A DNA stretch of 52,571 nucleotides from Oscillospiraceae bacterium (GTDB lineage: Bacteria > Bacillota > Clostridia > Oscillospirales > Ruminococcaceae), in contig JAFXHL010000018.1 of the NCBI GenBank assembly GCA_017536405.1, forward strand, positions 1-52,571. The letters run 5' to 3'. Every line of letters begins with the position of its first letter. Positions within the stretch are counted from its first letter, which is position 1. Both the position numbers and the translations under genes were made by a program. Shown here piece by piece: positions 1 to 6,992 of the stretch. The notes below the pieces were generated by a model. That model was given only the letters and a program-made list of their open reading frames with translations, did no database searches and was not told the DNA's origin.

Positions 1-17
1 GATATCCGACAAATGCA

Positions 18-89
18 GTTACCGAGCCACAAATTTATTTTTCACAACAAAATGCGTAACGATTTGTCCTGTGCGGTCACGCACAAAAC
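18..89. repeat. Dispersed repeat R1, copy 1
   Basis: Begins with GTTACCGAGC and ends in a hairpin GTGCG-gtca-CGCAC (71-84) followed by AAAACAAAAAAG. The same layout recurs at about 20626, 32182 and 44549. It lies just beyond the terminator of the pilin genes. No function is known to me. Confidence 0.6.
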
Positions 90-90
90 A

Positions 91-117
91 AAAAAGGCTC
101 TCTTATGAGAGCCTTTT
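91..117 (-). terminator. Terminator of the distal pilin gene
   Basis: Hairpin AAAGGCTCTC-ttat-GAGAGCCTTT. Read on the minus strand it is followed by a T-rich run, as expected for a rho-independent terminator, and lies 25 bp past the stop of the pilin gene at 142. Read on the plus strand it also has a short T run, so it may act in both directions. Confidence 0.8.
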
Positions 118-141
118 CGTTTGTTAAGTAGTTAACTCAAA

Positions 142-639
142 TTATGAGTTAGCAGGGTACTGAGGATGAACACCTACGAGTGTACCAGCCTTGTAAGCTG
201 CGATCTGATCTTCTTCTGTATGAGGAACTGTAAGTGTTGTTGTGTCCTGTGACCATACAGCGTATTCAACTGTATCGCCTGAAGCACCTGTCTGGAATGC
301 GAAGTCGCCGATGAACTGATCGCCGAGGTAATCGCCGAAGTCGTTAAGTGTAGCTGAACCACCTGTTACATCGAGACCGATAGCCTGGCCCTTAGTTGTA
401 ACTGAACCTGAGAATGGCTGGTTCTTTGTGCTCTTTGTGCCGTTAGCTGTGCAGTACTTTGTTACTGCAGCCTGAGCTGCTGTGTAAACTGCATGTGCGT
501 TCTGGTTAGCCTGTGAGATCTTTGAGTCTCTCATGTAACCGAGCATTGCGGGAACGAGAACTGCTGCGAGTACGCCGATGATTGCGATAACAACGATGAG
601 CTCAACGAGTGTGAAGCCCTTTGTCTTAAGATTTCTCAT
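142..639 (-). CDS. Type IV prepilin, probably the major pilin
   Basis: 165 aa. The N-terminus MRNLKTKGFTLVEL is a class III prepilin signal: short basic leader, Gly before the cleavage site, Phe at +1 and Glu at +5, then a hydrophobic alpha1 helix to about residue 33. The remainder is a small globular head rich in Thr, Ala and Gly. PilD would cleave after KTKG and methylate the Phe. It is the last gene of the pilus locus, with an excellent ribosome binding site (AGGAGGGG), its own possible promoter and a strong terminator. The compact size and strong signals suggest the main structural pilin; which of the two pilins here is major is inference. Confidence 0.85.
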   Translation of the reverse strand: MRNLKTKGFTLVELIVVIAIIGVLAAVLVPAMLGYMRDSKISQANQNAHAVYTAAQAAVTKYCTANGTKSTKNQPFSGSVTTKGQAIGLDVTGGSATLNDFGDYLGDQFIGDFAFQTGASGDTVEYAVWSQDTTTLTVPHTEEDQIAAYKAGTLVGVHPQYPANS

Positions 640-661
640 GATAGAAACCCCTCCTGTAAAT

Positions 662-711
662 ATAATATTTTTTTATAAAAAGCTCTTGCAAACGTCTTTC
701 GCAAGAACGCT
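662..711 (-). promoter_or_regulatory. Attenuator-like hairpin overlapping a possible promoter before the distal pilin
   Basis: On the minus strand a stem (TCTTGC paired with GCAAGA, closed by AGC/GCT with a 2-nt bulge; 681-711) is followed by TTTTT, so it resembles a terminator between the two prepilin genes. The same bases supply a -35-like TTGCAA (686-691), 18 bp from TATTAT (minus strand; 662-667). The arrangement could set the ratio of the two pilins. It is read from sequence only. Confidence 0.45.
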
Positions 712-724
712 TTTCCGTAAGTGA

Positions 725-1420
725 TTAGTTGTAGAATGACTGCATAGGATAACAACCTACTATGTTATAGTCAAGTCTTGCTCTTTCGGTTGAAGCCTGC
801 TGTTCAAAAGGATCAACATAATACCCTTCGCTGTCAGCACCTACTCTGCCGAAGAAATAATTGTTAAGCTGGATAGGATCTTCTGAATAAAGAACATACT
901 CTACTGTGTATGTTTCCATATTGACTTTGGCAAGCCACGAAGGATTCCAGGTTACATTAGCGTTATTACGCTTTGTGTAGATTGTGTTTATAGTATCGTG
1001 CATATCAAAGTCAACTATACCGCCTCTGCCATCTGTAACAGAAGCATTAAAGGGAATTACACCGCCGCCGACACCGTAAACATGTCTGCATATTCCGATA
1101 TTTGCTTCAATCTTGCCTGTGTTTTCGAAGTTTCCTACATAGATTTTAGCATCAACTTCTCTTTTGATACCGCCGACACCGAATACTTCATTTCCTGAAG
1201 AATCTATTGTCATATGGCCTTCGGCATCATACTGATTGAGCTTTATCTGAAGCGCTCTGTAAATTGTTTCTGCCTTTGCATTGGCATCGTCGTATTTCTT
1301 ATCTCTTAAGAATGCACCGACCGCCATTACAAGTGTTGCAGTCAGAACGGCAATTACAGCCATTACTACTATGAGTTCGACAAAGGTAAAGCCTTTTGCC
1401 GACTTGCGTATTGACTTCAT
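725..1420 (-). CDS. Type IV prepilin
   Basis: 231 aa. The leader MKSIRKSAKG ends in Gly before FTFVELIVVM, the type III prepilin cleavage context with Glu at mature position 5. The helix runs to about residue 35, and the larger head contains two Cys (in the GICRHVYG and YNIVGCYP segments) that could form the pilin disulfide. It precedes the smaller pilin at 142-639 in one transcription unit from the consensus promoter at 1483-1511. It may be a second structural pilin or a tip/adhesive subunit. Confidence 0.82.
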   Translation of the reverse strand: MKSIRKSAKGFTFVELIVVMAVIAVLTATLVMAVGAFLRDKKYDDANAKAETIYRALQIKLNQYDAEGHMTIDSSGNEVFGVGGIKREVDAKIYVGNFENTGKIEANIGICRHVYGVGGGVIPFNASVTDGRGGIVDFDMHDTINTIYTKRNNANVTWNPSWLAKVNMETYTVEYVLYSEDPIQLNNYFFGRVGADSEGYYVDPFEQQASTERARLDYNIVGCYPMQSFYN

Positions 1421-1482
1421 TTCAATCGCCCTCCAAGTCCATAATTTTTTTGAACTATCGGTTAGTTCCTGACTGTATCCTA

Positions 1483-1511
1483 ATTATAACCAGTCATTCA
1501 CATATTGTCAA
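1483..1511 (-). promoter_or_regulatory. Consensus sigma-A promoter of the two-pilin operon
   Basis: Minus strand TTGACA (1506-1511), 17-bp spacer, TATAAT (1483-1488): a perfect -35/-10 match, the best in the window. Transcription would start about 60 bp before the prepilin ATG at 1420. This fits a highly expressed pilin operon. Confidence 0.8.
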
Positions 1512-1531
1512 TAGTTTTTTTAAAAAATTTT

Positions 1532-1553
1532 GAACAAAATCTTAATTTTGTTC
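1532..1553 (-). terminator. Probable terminator after pilT
   Basis: Perfect hairpin GAACAAAAT-ctta-ATTTTGTTC, followed on the minus strand by an A/T-rich run with TTTTTT. It separates pilT from the pilin promoter. A second hairpin (about 1664-1697, ATACACC...GGTGTAT) lies nearer the pilT stop but has a poor T run. Confidence 0.55.
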
Positions 1554-1715
1554 ATTTTTTCATTAAAACCGCCTTTTCAGAAACATTTTCCGTCAATTTA
1601 TACAAGAGTTGTTCATAATTTGTAAACCAAACCTGTAACTGAGATGTAACCAAAAGCGATTTTATACACCCTTCTCCCGAAAGAGAAAGGTGTATATACC
1701 TTATATATAATATGA

Positions 1716-2795
1716 TTAAAGGTCGTAGCGGTTGCCCATAAATCTCTGAAGGTCAACACGGCTTGCGCATCTTTCGATAGCGCTGTCGATTGTGATTGTT
1801 CCGTCGTTAACAAGTTTAGCGAGGCACTGGTCGAGACACATCATACCCTGAGCCTTACCTGTCTGGATAGCAGAAGGAATCATATGAGTCTTACCATCAC
1901 GGACCATCGCTGCGATAGCGTCTGTACAAGAAAGAATTTCTGTTGCGGCAACTCGTCCATCGCCGTCCGCTGTGGGAACGAGAGTCTGAGTCATGATACC
2001 AACGAGAGTTGCGGCAAGCTGAGTTCTGATCTGTGACTGCTGGTGTGCAGGGAAAACGTCGATGATACGGTTAACTGTATCCGCTGCTGATGTTGTATGA
2101 AGTGTTGACATAACGAGGTGTCCTGTTTCGGCGGCGGTTACTGCGGCTGTGATTGTTTCAAAGTCACGCATTTCTCCTACGAGGATAACGTCGGGGTCTT
2201 CACGGAGTGCGGCACGGAGCGCACCTGCGAATGAGTCAACGTCGGCACCGACTTCACGCTGGTTGATCATACATCTGTTATGTTCGTGAACATATTCGAT
2301 AGGGTCTTCGATTGTGATAACATGTGCACTTCTATGTTCGTTTACATAGTCAATCATAGCAGCAAGTGATGTTGATTTACCTGAACCGGTAGGTCCTGTT
2401 ACGAGTATGAGTCCACGAGGACGCATAACGAAATCCGCAACAACGGGAGGAAGGTTAAGGTCTTTAAGAGTAGGAATATCGTTTCTGAGGAGACGGATAG
2501 CGATACCTACCTGTCCTCTCTGGTGATATACATTTACACGATGACGGAAGCCCGCTTTTGTAACATAAGAGAAGTCAGTGTCGATAAAAGCCTTGATACT
2601 TTCGAGCTGACGGCTATTTGTCATCTGAGCGGCAATCGCCATAATGGATTCGTTTGTCATTTCTTCATAAGCGCTGAGCTTACGGAGAGAACCGTGAAGT
2701 CTTACAACGGGGGGAATATTTGTTGTGAAGTGAAGGTCTGAGCAGCCAAGGTTTCTAACCTCGTCGAGCAATGAGTCAATGTTTATAGTCTGCAT
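1716..2795 (-). CDS. pilT: Type IV pilus retraction ATPase PilT
   Basis: 359 aa, the usual PilT length. An N-terminal PAS-like subdomain is followed by a RecA-like ATPase: Walker A GPTGSGKS (134-141), Asp box around TIEDPIEY (161-168), Walker B ILVGEMRD (204-211) and His box HLVMSTLHTTSA (225-236). The GEMRD and STLHT motifs match PilT. It lacks the long N-terminal domain and zinc cysteines of PilB. It drives pilus disassembly and twitching at the inner face of the membrane. It lies 45 bp after pilB in the same direction. Its presence means the pili should be retractable. Confidence 0.95.
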   Translation of the reverse strand: MQTINIDSLLDEVRNLGCSDLHFTTNIPPVVRLHGSLRKLSAYEEMTNESIMAIAAQMTNSRQLESIKAFIDTDFSYVTKAGFRHRVNVYHQRGQVGIAIRLLRNDIPTLKDLNLPPVVADFVMRPRGLILVTGPTGSGKSTSLAAMIDYVNEHRSAHVITIEDPIEYVHEHNRCMINQREVGADVDSFAGALRAALREDPDVILVGEMRDFETITAAVTAAETGHLVMSTLHTTSAADTVNRIIDVFPAHQQSQIRTQLAATLVGIMTQTLVPTADGDGRVAATEILSCTDAIAAMVRDGKTHMIPSAIQTGKAQGMMCLDQCLAKLVNDGTITIDSAIERCASRVDLQRFMGNRYDL

Positions 2796-2840
2796 ACTGG
2801 GTTCTACTTCCTTTCATAAGGGATTTAGTTAGCATTAGAA

Positions 2841-4529
2841 TTAGATAGAGAATGTTGTCTTAATGAGTTCGTCAACAGATGTTGTACCCTGCATAACGAG
2901 TTCAGCAACGTTGTCACGGAGAAGACGTGTTCCCTTTGTTTTAGCCATAGCAGCGATCTGTTCAACTGTACCATCGTTTGCGATAAGTGTTGAGAGTTCA
3001 CCGTCACACATGATGATTTCGTGAATAGCAGTACGTCCTGCGTAACCTGTGTTGTTACACTTTGAACATCCGCAGGGTTCATATATAGGAACAGATGACT
3101 GAATTCCCAAAAGGTCATTTTCTCTTGCGTCAGACATTCTCATCTTCTTACATTCGGGGCAGAGAATCTTAACAAGTCGCTGTGCGATAACACCGATAAG
3201 TGATGTAGCAACCATGTATGATGCGATACCCATGTCACAAAGACGGATGATTGTTGATGCAGCGTCATTTGTATGAAGTGTTGAAAGAACAAGGTGTCCT
3301 GTGATAGCCGCTCTGATACCGATTTCTGCTGTTTCGGTATCACGCATTTCACCGATCATAACGATATCGGGGTCCTGACGGAGAATTGAACGAAGAGCAG
3401 CGGCGAATGTCATACCTGCCTTTGTGTTAACCTGACACTGGTTAACGCCGTCGATATTCTTTTCGACAGGGTCTTCAACGGTAACTACGTTAACGTTGGG
3501 CTTAGCGAGTTCGCCGAGTGCGGCGTAAAGTGTTGTAGATTTACCTGATCCTGTAGGTCCTGTTACGAGGATAACGCCGTGAGGACAAGTAATCATCTTT
3601 TCAAACATTACATAGTTGTAGTCTGTCATACCGAGGTCTGTAATCTTTCTTACAGAAACGTCACCTGTAGAAAGGATACGGATAACGATCTTTTCGCCGG
3701 CAACCATGGGGAGTGAAGATACACGGACGTCGAGAGTAACGCCGTCAACTACCTGTGTGAAACGACCGTCCTGAGGGATACGCTTTTCAGCGATGTTCAT
3801 TCCTGAAATAATCTTAACACGAGTTGAGAGAGAGTTATGTACTACATTTGAAACCTGCATCATTTCAACGAGTTCGCCGTCGACTCTGACTCTGATTCTT
3901 GTGTAGTTCTTGAAAGGTTCGATATGGATGTCTGATGCGCCCATTCTGAATGCGTTTTCAACGATTGTTGTTGCAAGCTTAACGATAGGTGCGTTGTCGA
4001 CACGGTCTGCCATATCTGCTTCTTCAACAGCAGCGATATCTTCTTCGGGGATAAACTGGTTTGAAACGCTGTCGAGAACTGAGTCAACGTTCTGCATTGA
4101 GTAGTTTCTGCCGATAGCCTTTGTTATCTGGTCCTTAGTTGCGAGAACGGGGATAACGTCCATACCTGTGATAACCTTAACGTCTTCAAAGATATAGAAG
4201 TTAACGGGGTCGTTAGTAGCAACTGTAAGTCTTCTACCCTGAATGTTGATAGCGATGATTGTATGTTTCTTAGCGAGTGATTCGGGAACCTTCTTTACAG
4301 CTTCTGCATTGATCTTGTATTCAGAAAGGTCAACGAATTCAACGCCCATTCTTTCAGCGAGAACCTTAGCGAATTCAACGTCTGAAACATAACCGAGTTC
4401 GATTACATAGTCACCGAAGAATTTACCGGGTGTACGGTTTTCTTTTTGTGCCTTAAGGACTTCCTGTAACTGTTCGTCAGTAATAAGTCCCTTCTGCACC
4501 ATATATTGTCCAACAGGAATGTTTTTCAT
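2841..4529 (-). CDS. pilB: Type IV pilus extension ATPase PilB with MshEN-like N-terminal domain
   Basis: 562 aa from the ATG at 4529, chosen because GGAGGG lies 7-8 bp upstream; the open frame continues 30 codons further but without a ribosome site. Residues 1-62 contain two MshEN-like half-motifs (VGQYMVQKGLITDEQL and FGDYVIELGYVSDVEF), a fold that binds c-di-GMP in MshE-type ATPases. The spacing is 3 residues longer than canonical and the usual Arg is missing, so binding is uncertain. The ATPase core has Walker A GPTGSGKST (324-332), a GEMRD Walker B (403-407) and a zinc-type Cys set (C457, C460, C488, C491). It powers pilus assembly. pilT follows. Confidence 0.95.
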   Translation of the reverse strand: MKNIPVGQYMVQKGLITDEQLQEVLKAQKENRTPGKFFGDYVIELGYVSDVEFAKVLAERMGVEFVDLSEYKINAEAVKKVPESLAKKHTIIAINIQGRRLTVATNDPVNFYIFEDVKVITGMDVIPVLATKDQITKAIGRNYSMQNVDSVLDSVSNQFIPEEDIAAVEEADMADRVDNAPIVKLATTIVENAFRMGASDIHIEPFKNYTRIRVRVDGELVEMMQVSNVVHNSLSTRVKIISGMNIAEKRIPQDGRFTQVVDGVTLDVRVSSLPMVAGEKIVIRILSTGDVSVRKITDLGMTDYNYVMFEKMITCPHGVILVTGPTGSGKSTTLYAALGELAKPNVNVVTVEDPVEKNIDGVNQCQVNTKAGMTFAAALRSILRQDPDIVMIGEMRDTETAEIGIRAAITGHLVLSTLHTNDAASTIIRLCDMGIASYMVATSLIGVIAQRLVKILCPECKKMRMSDARENDLLGIQSSVPIYEPCGCSKCNNTGYAGRTAIHEIIMCDGELSTLIANDGTVEQIAAMAKTKGTRLLRDNVAELVMQGTTSVDELIKTTFSI

Positions 4530-4569
4530 AAATAGCCCTCCGTCGTGATATTTCTTTGAGGATACCCTC

Positions 4570-4598
4570 CAAAAGTCCCCTTGCATTTCGGACTTTTG
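4570..4598 (-). promoter_or_regulatory. Hairpin in the pilB leader
   Basis: A 9-bp perfect inverted repeat, CAAAAGTCC (4570-4578) with GGACTTTTG (4590-4598), lies about 40 bp before the pilB ATG, between pilB and the divergent pilD promoter. No run of T follows it, so it is not a plain terminator. It could be a leader structure or an operator. Confidence 0.4.
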
Positions 4599-4608
4599 CA
4601 AGGTATTC

Positions 4609-4637
4609 TTGAAATTCATATTATTTTGTGGTAGAAT
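4609..4637 (+). promoter_or_regulatory. Promoter of pilD
   Basis: TTGAAA (4609-4614), 17 bp, TAGAAT (4632-4637), preceded by TGG, giving an extended -10. It is placed 32 bp before the pilD ATG. Confidence 0.7.
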
Positions 4638-4669
4638 TAGTTTAAATTAAATTTTAGGGGGATTGCAAA

Positions 4670-5485
4670 ATGCTTCTTTCTCAAGGTCAGTATTATATTT
4701 TAAGACCTGATTACCTATTCGATTCACCGATAATCGCGGCAATAATTATTGTGATGACATTTATTTTCGGTGCCTGTATCGGCAGTTTTTTAAATGTATG
4801 TATAATAAGAATACCCTTGGGTGAATCACTTGTAAAGAAAAGTTCTCATTGTATGACTTGCGGTGAACCGATTAAGTGGTATGACTTAATACCGATACTC
4901 AGTTGGGTTATCCTCGGCGGAAAATGCCGTGGCTGCAAGGAAAAGATATCGGGCAGATACGCTCTCGTTGAAAGTCTTACGGGGATTATCGCCGTGACTA
5001 CACTTTTGAGATTCGGTATCTCTGCGGGATTCTTCATAAATATGATTTACTTTTCGCTTCTTGTCGTTATCGGTTTTACCGACTGGGACACACAGGAAAT
5101 GATGATTGTTGAACTTTTAGCGGTTGGTATTCTCGCTGTTCCCGCATTTCTCTTTATCCCTGATTCAGCAACCTTAATCGAAAGACTCATAGGCGCTGCT
5201 GTCATAAGCATTCCGTTTTTAATAATCGCGCTCATAACAAAAGGAATCGGAATGGGAGATATTATCCTGATGGCCTGCGCGGGCGCATTCCTCGGATACA
5301 AAGCGGTTATCGCTGCTACATTCATAGGAATTGTTACTGCCGCAATAGCAGGAATAATCATCAAGTTTTCAACGAAAATTTCCAAAATGGCTTTCGGCCC
5401 CTGGCTCTGTATAGGACTCTATTTCGGAGCGATGTTCGGGACAGAAATGTTCAACTGGTATCTTATGCTTTTAAAACCTCATTAA
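4670..5485 (+). CDS. pilD: Prepilin peptidase / N-methyltransferase PilD
   Basis: 271 aa integral membrane aspartyl protease (A24 family). The N-terminal part has the methylase-side segment with two CxxC pairs (CMTCGEPIKWYDLIPILSW and CRGC) typical of PilD/GspO. The catalytic Asp residues lie in GFTDWDTQEM and GIGMGDIIL. About 7-8 hydrophobic helices. It removes leader peptides from the prepilins encoded nearby and methylates the new N-terminus. It is the only gene of the pilus locus on the plus strand, with its own promoter and a shared terminator downstream. Confidence 0.95.
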   Translation: MLLSQGQYYILRPDYLFDSPIIAAIIIVMTFIFGACIGSFLNVCIIRIPLGESLVKKSSHCMTCGEPIKWYDLIPILSWVILGGKCRGCKEKISGRYALVESLTGIIAVTTLLRFGISAGFFINMIYFSLLVVIGFTDWDTQEMMIVELLAVGILAVPAFLFIPDSATLIERLIGAAVISIPFLIIALITKGIGMGDIILMACAGAFLGYKAVIAATFIGIVTAAIAGIIIKFSTKISKMAFGPWLCIGLYFGAMFGTEMFNWYLMLLKPH

Positions 5486-5509
5486 GATTTTTAAAAACAC
5501 AAAATTTTA

Positions 5510-5544
5510 CAAAGGCGGTCGGGCAGTAAACCCGACTGCCTTTG
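5510..5544. terminator. Bidirectional terminator between pilD and the minor pilin operon
   Basis: 14-bp stem CAAAGGCGGTCGGG / CCCGACTGCCTTTG with loop CAGTAAA. A T-rich tail follows on the plus strand, and a looser one (TTTTGTGTTTTT) on the minus strand. It separates converging pilD and the prepilin gene ending at 5574. Confidence 0.8.
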
Positions 5545-5573
5545 TTATTTTGTTTAAAATTTGTTCTTACCGA

Positions 5574-6581
5574 TTATTCGGGAACTGTGTAGAAAATAAA
5601 TATGTTAACGCCTTCGGACGGTTCAACAAAGTTTGCGCCATTATCTCCGTGTACTCCGGGAGTGTTGTCGCCGGGGCCGATTGTACTGTGCACTGTTCCT
5701 AATTTTGCGTTAACAGGAGTAACTACGCCTATTTCACGATGACCGTTATCGTCCTCGTAAACCTGACCCCAATTTATATCGTTCTTGAAGTTTATGGTTC
5801 TTTCAATGCGGTTAGCGATATACTGACCATGCTGGTCCATTATGTCATCGGGAGTTTTTCCTTCCTGTCTCATCGCTTTGATATTATTGCACATATTCTT
5901 AACTTCTCGTTCTGAAAGTTTTGAATACTGCTTCATATCAAAAGAGTACAAGGTGTAACTTATATCACCCTGAGCCATATGAACATTATCGGGTCCTGTG
6001 TTTTCAAGGTTGAAGAAATATGCACCATCGCCATAAAAAGCCTCTCCACCGACAAGCCATGCTTCTCTCTCAGAATCGATATATTCTGATTTATAGATTC
6101 TGCAGGTTGACTTAACTCCGTTGTTGTTTGTAAAGTCATCGCTTTTTACACCGCATCTTGTATAATCAAAGTCATTGATTATTGCGATACAATGCAATTT
6201 GTTGTAAGTAGTTCTGTTTGCCGAAAGCGCTGTACGAGCAAATTCTCCTCCCCAGCTTTCAGCCATACTATACGCAAAGCCGTTACAACCGATACACTCA
6301 GAGTCTCTGTCGCTACCAACGCCGCCGCAGAAGCCATAACCGTTTGCTGCGTCATATAAAACGAAGATTCTGTCTGCATATTTGAGGCTGTCATCAAGAT
6401 ACTGCGCAATACCATCCATAACATAACGGTCTTCTGTGTAAGAAGTTGTATCCGCAAAAACCTGTGAGATAGGCTTCATAATAAGTCCTACCATAATCAT
6501 AAGGACTGACATAAGGCCTATTACTATAATGAGTTCAACGAGAGTAAAGCCTTTCGCTGTTTTTTTCATAAAATTTTTCAT
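5574..6581 (-). CDS. Minor prepilin (PilW-like size)
   Basis: 335 aa. The leader MKNFMKKTAKG precedes FTLVELIIVIGLMSVLM, a type III signal with Glu at +5. The long head contains a cluster of cysteines (GFCGG, ECIGCNG, RCGV, STCRI, NMC), suggesting disulfides. Size and position after a short prepilin resemble PilW/PilJ minor pilins that prime pilus assembly. It is the last gene of the run from 12949. Family assignment beyond prepilin is inference. Confidence 0.8.
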   Translation of the reverse strand: MKNFMKKTAKGFTLVELIIVIGLMSVLMIMVGLIMKPISQVFADTTSYTEDRYVMDGIAQYLDDSLKYADRIFVLYDAANGYGFCGGVGSDRDSECIGCNGFAYSMAESWGGEFARTALSANRTTYNKLHCIAIINDFDYTRCGVKSDDFTNNNGVKSTCRIYKSEYIDSEREAWLVGGEAFYGDGAYFFNLENTGPDNVHMAQGDISYTLYSFDMKQYSKLSEREVKNMCNNIKAMRQEGKTPDDIMDQHGQYIANRIERTINFKNDINWGQVYEDDNGHREIGVVTPVNAKLGTVHSTIGPGDNTPGVHGDNGANFVEPSEGVNIFIFYTVPE

Positions 6582-6597
6582 AACACCCTATCCCTCC

Positions 6598-6978
6598 TTA
6601 TGTTCCTGCTGTAAAGACTTTAAGGTTTGGTGCGTTTTTATAGAAGCTGTCATCGGGGCTTTCATCTCTGCTTGAAGAACTGTCATAAGACTTTGTGCCT
6701 TCGATTTCGACAACGTCTACATTATTGAGAGAAATATTGTTGAGGATGATTTTCTGGTCAACCATAACTTCATCGTAGCCTGATTCTCTCGACGCAACAA
6801 CCTGGCTTGCAAGTGTTGCATGGGTATTAGCCTTCATTGTTGTATTCTGGCTGTCTCTTATAATCTTTGCTGACATCTGAATGATGAGTGCAACTACAAG
6901 AGACATAACTGCGAATACAGCAAGAGCAACTATGATTTCAACGAGTGTAAAGCCTTCGAGTTTTTTTCTTTTAAACAT
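6598..6978 (-). CDS. Minor prepilin (PilV/PilI-like size)
   Basis: 126 aa. The leader MFKRKKLEG is followed by FTLVEIIVALAVFAVMSLVV, a type III prepilin signal with Glu at +5. The short head has no Cys. It lies between the PilX-like gene (14 bp) and the larger minor prepilin (16 bp), so all three are co-transcribed and probably form the tip complex. Confidence 0.8.
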   Translation of the reverse strand: MFKRKKLEGFTLVEIIVALAVFAVMSLVVALIIQMSAKIIRDSQNTTMKANTHATLASQVVASRESGYDEVMVDQKIILNNISLNNVDVVEIEGTKSYDSSSSRDESPDDSFYKNAPNLKVFTAGT

Positions 6979-6992
6979 ACTGCCTTACCCCC

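Noticed and set aside
640-1715. c-di-GMP riboswitch upstream of pilin genes
   Set aside because: Known clostridial pilins have one, so I looked for the GEMM conserved stretches in the leaders at 640-724, 1421-1715, 4530-4669 and 12950-13183 and did not find them.
4530-4619. Longer PilB start
   Set aside because: No ribosome site there, and the region holds a leader hairpin; the ATG at 4529 is well supported.
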